Origin: JAHFOW01 sp964370795
GTDB taxonomy: Bacteria; Planctomycetota; Brocadiia; Brocadiales; Brocadiaceae
Direction of reading: 5' to 3'
Length of the DNA stretch: 8,781 nt
Assembly: GCA_964370795.1 (NCBI GenBank)
Contig: CAYJME010000143.1
Span: 1-8,781 of the forward strand
This document shows, piece after piece, positions 5,666 through 8,781 of this stretch. The position numbers and the translations under genes are program-made. Position 1 is the first letter of the stretch. Each line of letters starts with the position of its first letter. A model generated the notes under the pieces. It ran no database searches and was not told where the DNA came from. It saw only the letters and a list, made by a program, of their open reading frames with translations.

Positions 5666-7810
5666 GACATTCCGCTGGCCTTGTTTTACATTCACCCGAT
5701 CCAGATACCGAATATGTTCCCGATTTAAAACCATATCCGGCTGAGTTGAAATGCGTTTTTTTATTTGCAGTCTCCCCGCGCGTTCATAGCGGAAAATAGA
5801 CCGCCCGCACTGATCGCAGGTATGCAGTTCCTGTAATTTATCCAGGTAATCCACCACTGTTTGGACTACTGCAGCATGGCTCCAGGTCAGAGGAGAAACA
5901 GAAACCGGTTCACCGGTGTAGGGATTTATCTGTTCTGCCAGCACGCCGGAAGGCAAGGCATGCGATACCGCCCATCGTAAATAATTCACTGCATGTTCGA
6001 GGTCTTCGATAGAACGGGCTACTGATACATAGTATTGCGCAACCCACATCGTGCAGATTACCCAGGGATTTCCAGGAATTGAATCGTCATTCCCTACCCG
6101 TTGATAGAGGTCTCGTTCATATCGGGCAATGCCGCCAATCCTGGTATTAACCCACAAGACGTCTTCGATGGCCTTCATGGTATTCTTTATCTTTATATCG
6201 TCCGGATCGTAAACACCGAAGAAAAACATCCCGTATAAACTGGCGTCAATGGTCGCATCGACTTCGTAACCGCCTTCCTTCTTCGGGTAGATCATCCGTA
6301 GAAATCTCTTATGTTTTTCGCTGTAAAGATATTGTTCGATGGCCTTTTTCATCTGTGCCGCAACATCTCTGTACAATCTGGCTTTTTCTGTATGATAAAA
6401 TATATCGGAGAGGTTTGCGGCCGCTATCAAACCGCCATATACCGTAGCAGTCGTAAATGAGAGAATACCGCGCCTTTCTTCCCATAAATCATAAGAAGGA
6501 AGCGGCAACCCTGTCTCCTCGTCCCGATAGCTTACCAGAAAATCAGCCGCCTTTTCAATAAAGGTATGATAGAGGGAACGGATCCCCTCGATATTTCTAT
6601 ACCTGTCATAGTGTTGCCATATTGACCAGAGGACTAACGCTGTTTCGTCTTCCTGAATAGGAACGTGTATTTCTTCCCCCTTGACCCACGGGTGCCATGA
6701 ACTGCCAAAGGAACCATCAGGATTATACTTGTGCAGCAGAAATCCATCTTCAACCATAACGCTTGCGAAAAAATTATAAGGTGTAATTACCGTTGCGCAG
6801 AAGTCAAAAAACTTTCGACACAGGGTGGTATATCCAGCCTTTAACAAGGCATAAGACACCAGCGCCCCATCCCGTGGCCACATGTAACTATACGTATCTT
6901 TTGCATACTGCCTGATATCCGAATCGTTCGCCGCAATAATAGCGCCCCCGTTATCAATTTGTGTAACCAGGATAAGTAAACTTCTCTTGTAAAGATCGAC
7001 CACGTCCTGCGGCAAATTTCCAAAATTGAAGTCTTCTTTATTCACCCAATATTGCCAGTAACTCGCCGTTCTGTCGAGTATTACCTGAGGTTTATCGCTT
7101 AACAGGATATCATTGAGCGCATCAACCTCGCCATAATTCTTCCCCACGGCAATCCAGTAATAAACAACCGATTCCCCAAGCGGTGGAAGATTTAAAGAAA
7201 CCCCGATTGTTGAATCCACGGACCCCTGCGCAATAGGGTTGCCTTCGAGGACGCCGTCTTCCGCATCCCGCCATGTGCCTTCGGCCCCCCGATGTCTTTT
7301 TATCCCCGTTGCGTATTCCCTTACGCCCCATACGTCGCCCGCCGAACAATTGATCAGAAAATATCGCGGGCCCTTGTAGTGGATCAGACAATTCAACTTT
7401 GCATCATAAAATACCGTATCGCCGATCTCGTTCTCCATAGCGCTCAGGTCTTGATGAAAAAAGAGCCTCACTTCCCGGCTATAATTTTTAAGATTCCGCA
7501 CAACGACCTTTCGTATGTAAATATTTTTTTCATAGTCGACGGTATCGTGACAGGTAAACTGAACACCGAGTTTTTCATGAACCGCACGGACGTTGGTAAC
7601 CAGGGTATCCTTCAAATAGCCCAGCGCAAGTTTCCAATCCTTTGCGTTAACCCATGAATAGCCTTCACGAGTCCATATACCGAACCGGCTCGGATAACCT
7701 AACGCATGATTTTCCTTGCCGACCCGGGGATAATAAAAATCCCTGATCGTATAATCCGCATCAAAAGCGACTAACAATGAACCATTACCTATCGGAATAT
7801 CTCTGGGCAC
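5474..7810 (-). CDS. GH15 glucoamylase-like enzyme fused to a C-terminal [4Fe-4S] ferredoxin domain
   Basis: The protein has 778 residues and starts with GTG at 7808-7810, giving the family-typical MPRDIPIGNG. A Shine-Dalgarno AAAGGAAAG lies 5 nt upstream. Residues 1-250 form the N-terminal beta-sandwich and about 265-660 the (alpha/alpha)6 barrel of prokaryotic GH15. Visible are YMWPRDG (309-315), DLWEERRG (441-448) with the presumed acid E444 or E445, and LAEQINPYTGEP (624-635) with the presumed base E626. The usual role is release of glucose from alpha-glucans; some GH15 members are trehalases or glucodextranases. There is no signal peptide, so it is probably cytoplasmic and acts on glycogen. 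Past the normal end, a linker holds one C665-x2-C668. Residues about 715-778 then form a ferredoxin: C724-x2-C727-x2-C730 and C765-P766. S734 replaces the cysteine that forms a disulfide in single-cluster ferredoxins, so four ligands for one cluster remain. The kinase gene follows by 2 nt. Confidence 0.92.
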   Translation of the reverse strand: MPRDIPIGNGSLLVAFDADYTIRDFYYPRVGKENHALGYPSRFGIWTREGYSWVNAKDWKLALGYLKDTLVTNVRAVHEKLGVQFTCHDTVDYEKNIYIRKVVVRNLKNYSREVRLFFHQDLSAMENEIGDTVFYDAKLNCLIHYKGPRYFLINCSAGDVWGVREYATGIKRHRGAEGTWRDAEDGVLEGNPIAQGSVDSTIGVSLNLPPLGESVVYYWIAVGKNYGEVDALNDILLSDKPQVILDRTASYWQYWVNKEDFNFGNLPQDVVDLYKRSLLILVTQIDNGGAIIAANDSDIRQYAKDTYSYMWPRDGALVSYALLKAGYTTLCRKFFDFCATVITPYNFFASVMVEDGFLLHKYNPDGSFGSSWHPWVKGEEIHVPIQEDETALVLWSIWQHYDRYRNIEGIRSLYHTFIEKAADFLVSYRDEETGLPLPSYDLWEERRGILSFTTATVYGGLIAAANLSDIFYHTEKARLYRDVAAQMKKAIEQYLYSEKHKRFLRMIYPKKEGGYEVDATIDASLYGMFFFGVYDPDDIKIKNTMKAIEDVLWVNTRIGGIARYERDLYQRVGNDDSIPGNPWVICTMWVAQYYVSVARSIEDLEHAVNYLRWAVSHALPSGVLAEQINPYTGEPVSVSPLTWSHAAVVQTVVDYLDKLQELHTCDQCGRSIFRYERAGRLQIKKRISTQPDMVLNREHIRYLDRVNVKQGQRNVQVSVDQGKCVGCGICAINSHGAMAVVDDKAKFIAEKAVDWDVKPDFEKCCPLGAISVERKQEI

Positions 7811-7933
7811 GGTAGCTTTCCTTTGCTGAGAAAAAGAGAATAAAATTCAAGGGCGTAAGCATGAAAATGTCATTGCGGAGGCACACGCTCAAATATAGTG
7901 GCATTCAATACCTCTTTCCGTTTTTACCATCTG
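7811..7933. other. Upstream region of the GH15-kinase operon
   Basis: The 123-nt gap should contain the promoter of the GH15-kinase operon. I could not pick a convincing -35/-10 pair by eye. The minus strand has only a 13-codon frame here. No GC-rich hairpin with a T-run marks a terminator for the chimeric frame. Confidence 0.4.
7816..7824 (-). promoter_or_regulatory. Ribosome binding site for the GTG start of the GH15 gene
   Basis: The minus strand reads AAAGGAAAG 5 nt before the GTG at 7810. Together with the conserved N-terminus MPRDIP it fixes this start. Confidence 0.65.
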
Positions 7934-8638
7934 CTATAATATTTTATTATAAGGATTTTTTGCCGAAATTACCAGCCATCCACCATTTTCAATCTGATCC
8001 AGCAGACCCTTTGGCACATGAGGCGTACAGGCGATTACTATAATTCTATTTAATAAAAGGCATTGAGCCATAATAGCTTCCATAGCGGGCTGTGAGATAG
8101 TTTGTTCTTCTTTTAATTGGGCATTCGGCGACTTCTTTTTCACGTTCACGCGTAGTGGCGTATCACCTAGTTCCCAAGCTCTGGCTCGGGAACTCACTTG
8201 TTCGTGAAGCTTCGCTTCCCGCAAAGCTGGAGCTTTGTAAAAATTACGTTCCCAAACAGAGTTTAGGTTCGAAGAAATATTTTTTAATTCTTCATTATAC
8301 GCCTTATTTACACCTTCTAATTGCTTGTATATTTTGTGAGACGCCTCCATTTTTTTGATCCAGTCCTCAAAATACATCTGGCAGTTGTAGCTGTTAATAA
8401 TAAACTTAGTAAACGCTTCATGCGCATCTGTGCATAGCGAAATGTCTTTTAGCACCTCTTTGTAAGCGCCTTTTCTAAATGCAGGGGCTATGAGTTTGTC
8501 TAATCCATACCCGGCTAAAATTAAAACCGGAATAGTAATCGGAGCGCCAATTCCAGCGGGTATTGCAACCGATTGAATAACGACATTTATACCGGCAATT
8601 GCGCCGCCCGATGTTGCCCCATAAGCAGAATCATTCAA
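7934..8638 (-). CDS. Chimeric reading frame: unknown N-terminus, inserted repeat, pcm remnant
   Basis: A 234-codon frame with a TTG start (8636-8638) and no obvious Shine-Dalgarno; it stays open upstream to a TAA at 8672-8674, so the true start is uncertain. Residues 1-55 are glycine- and alanine-rich and hydrophobic (SGGAIAGINVV, GIGAPITIPVLILAGYGLDKLI), like a glycine-zipper or membrane hairpin. Residues 56-120 are amphipathic and helical (KKMEASHKIYKQLEGVNKAYNEEL) with no recognised family. Residues about 122-156 are not normal protein but the translation of a dispersed palindromic DNA repeat. Residues about 178-226 match two separated pieces of protein-L-isoaspartate methyltransferase with its core missing. 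The frame is probably a decayed or composite locus rather than one working enzyme. The N-terminal 120 residues may be a real small membrane-associated protein that acquired a new tail. Confidence 0.5.
   Translation of the reverse strand: MNDSAYGATSGGAIAGINVVIQSVAIPAGIGAPITIPVLILAGYGLDKLIAPAFRKGAYKEVLKDISLCTDAHEAFTKFIINSYNCQMYFEDWIKKMEASHKIYKQLEGVNKAYNEELKNISSNLNSVWERNFYKAPALREAKLHEQVSSRARAWELGDTPLRVNVKKKSPNAQLKEEQTISQPAMEAIMAQCLLLNRIIVIACTPHVPKGLLDQIENGGWLVISAKNPYNKIL
7961..8107 (-). pseudogene. pcm: Remnant of protein-L-isoaspartate O-methyltransferase with deleted core
   Basis: The minus strand codes for EQTISQPAMEAIMAQCLLL, matching the conserved QTISQPxxVAxMTELL of the isoaspartyl methyltransferase family. 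It is followed at once by RIIVIACTPHVPKGLLDQ and IENGGWLVI, matching the later segment DAIIVTAAxPEIPxALxxQL and GGxLVxPVG. In intact proteins (E. coli Pcm, 208 aa) about 70 residues lie between these blocks, including the SAM-binding GTGSGY motif. Here they are absent, with the junction near 8050. The N-terminus and the part after GGxLV are also gone. It cannot bind SAM in the normal way. The family match is from recalled motifs, not a search. Confidence 0.75.
8169..8271. repeat. Dispersed palindromic repeat (GTTCCCAAGC type), MITE-like
   Basis: About 103 nt made of consecutive hairpins. GTTCCC-A-AGC pairs with GCT-C-GGGAAC (8170-8193). GAAGC/GCTTC occupies 8206-8218 and CAAAGCT/AGCTTTG 8222-8237. 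A degenerate GTTCCCAAAC with GTTTAGGTTC occupies 8248-8270. Units with GTTCCCAAGCTCTGGCTTGGGAAC-like ends recur many times in some bacterial genomes, from my memory of such sequences. This copy lies inside a reading frame and is read through without a stop. The last hairpin carries mismatches, so the copy is not recent. Confidence 0.7.
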
Positions 8639-8691
8639 AATCTTATAAAATCTTTTTTCACTGCAAATGTTTTAATAAATACAATACTTTT

Positions 8692-8781
8692 TCATGAAAC
8701 AAAATCAATGGCAATCAATTTAAGTAGTTCGGGATTATACGGTGGTATTTCTTCCCTTTCTATAGATAGCTTGCCTTCCAG
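8692..8781 (-). CDS. 3' end of an unidentified gene (partial)
   Basis: From the right edge the minus strand is open for 29 codons and ends in TGA at 8692-8694. The peptide includes LEGKLSIEREEIPPYNPELL and then KLIAIDFVS, with an even mix of charged and hydrophobic residues as in a real protein C-terminus. It has the same orientation as every other gene in the window. The opposite strand has an ATG (8708) open to the edge, but its peptide is Ser/Gly-rich and looks like the antisense shadow. The family is not recognised from this short piece. Confidence 0.5.
   Translation of the reverse strand: MEGKLSIEREEIPPYNPELLKLIAIDFVS

Noticed and set aside
7292..7657. 121-codon plus-strand frame inside the GH15 gene
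   Set aside because: Antisense to a strongly conserved enzyme domain, with no motif or ribosome site; a shadow frame.
8155..8358. Plus-strand 67-codon frame with LVPKLWLGNSLV-like translation
   Set aside because: It is the translation of the palindromic repeat and its flank; such peptides arise from the repeat and are not genes.
8708..8781. Plus-strand ATG open to the window edge
   Set aside because: The peptide is Ser/Gly-rich, has no clear ribosome site and opposes a more protein-like minus-strand frame.
1..8781. CRISPR array, tRNA or rRNA genes
   Set aside because: No regularly spaced direct repeats, cloverleaf with CCA-type end, or rRNA-like conserved stretch was seen on either strand.

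Overview
The window reads almost entirely on the minus strand. It looks like chromosomal DNA of a moderately AT-rich, Gram-negative-type bacterium: there is a lipoprotein signal, an exported protein, and a membrane sensor kinase with a c-type haem motif. Haem sensor kinases, a glycogen-type GH15 enzyme and a dispersed palindromic repeat with GTTCCCAAGC ends would suit an anammox planctomycete (Brocadiales). That assignment is inference; no rRNA or marker gene is present.

Layout from the left edge. Positions 1-229 hold the 5' part of a lipoprotein gene with an Ig-like start. It follows by 26 nt an exported class I SAM methyltransferase (256-936). After a poorly understood spacer (937-1133) come a GNAT-type acyltransferase (1134-1775) and a BKACE-family beta-keto acid cleavage enzyme (1779-2612). 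These two are 3 nt apart, and the BKACE gene is transcribed first. Upstream of BKACE lies a 444-nt stretch without a large gene. It holds a GC-rich block of nested hairpins (about 2659-2880) and a possible 36-residue membrane peptide (2920-3030).

The centre is a two-gene operon. A GH15 glucoamylase-like enzyme with an added C-terminal [4Fe-4S] ferredoxin domain (5474-7810, GTG start) is followed after 2 nt by a hybrid histidine kinase (3057-5471). The kinase has an extracytoplasmic haem-binding DUF3365/Tll0287-like sensor and two C-terminal receiver domains. A redox-linked carbohydrate enzyme beside a redox/haem sensor suggests control of storage-glucan breakdown by electron supply. This pairing is the most interesting biological idea in the window, and it is inference.

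The right end is a patchwork. An open reading frame at 7934-8638 joins an unrecognised N-terminal part to an inserted dispersed palindromic repeat and then to a gutted remnant of pcm (protein-L-isoaspartate O-methyltransferase) that has lost its SAM-binding core. The last bases (8692-8781) look like the 3' end of another minus-strand gene.
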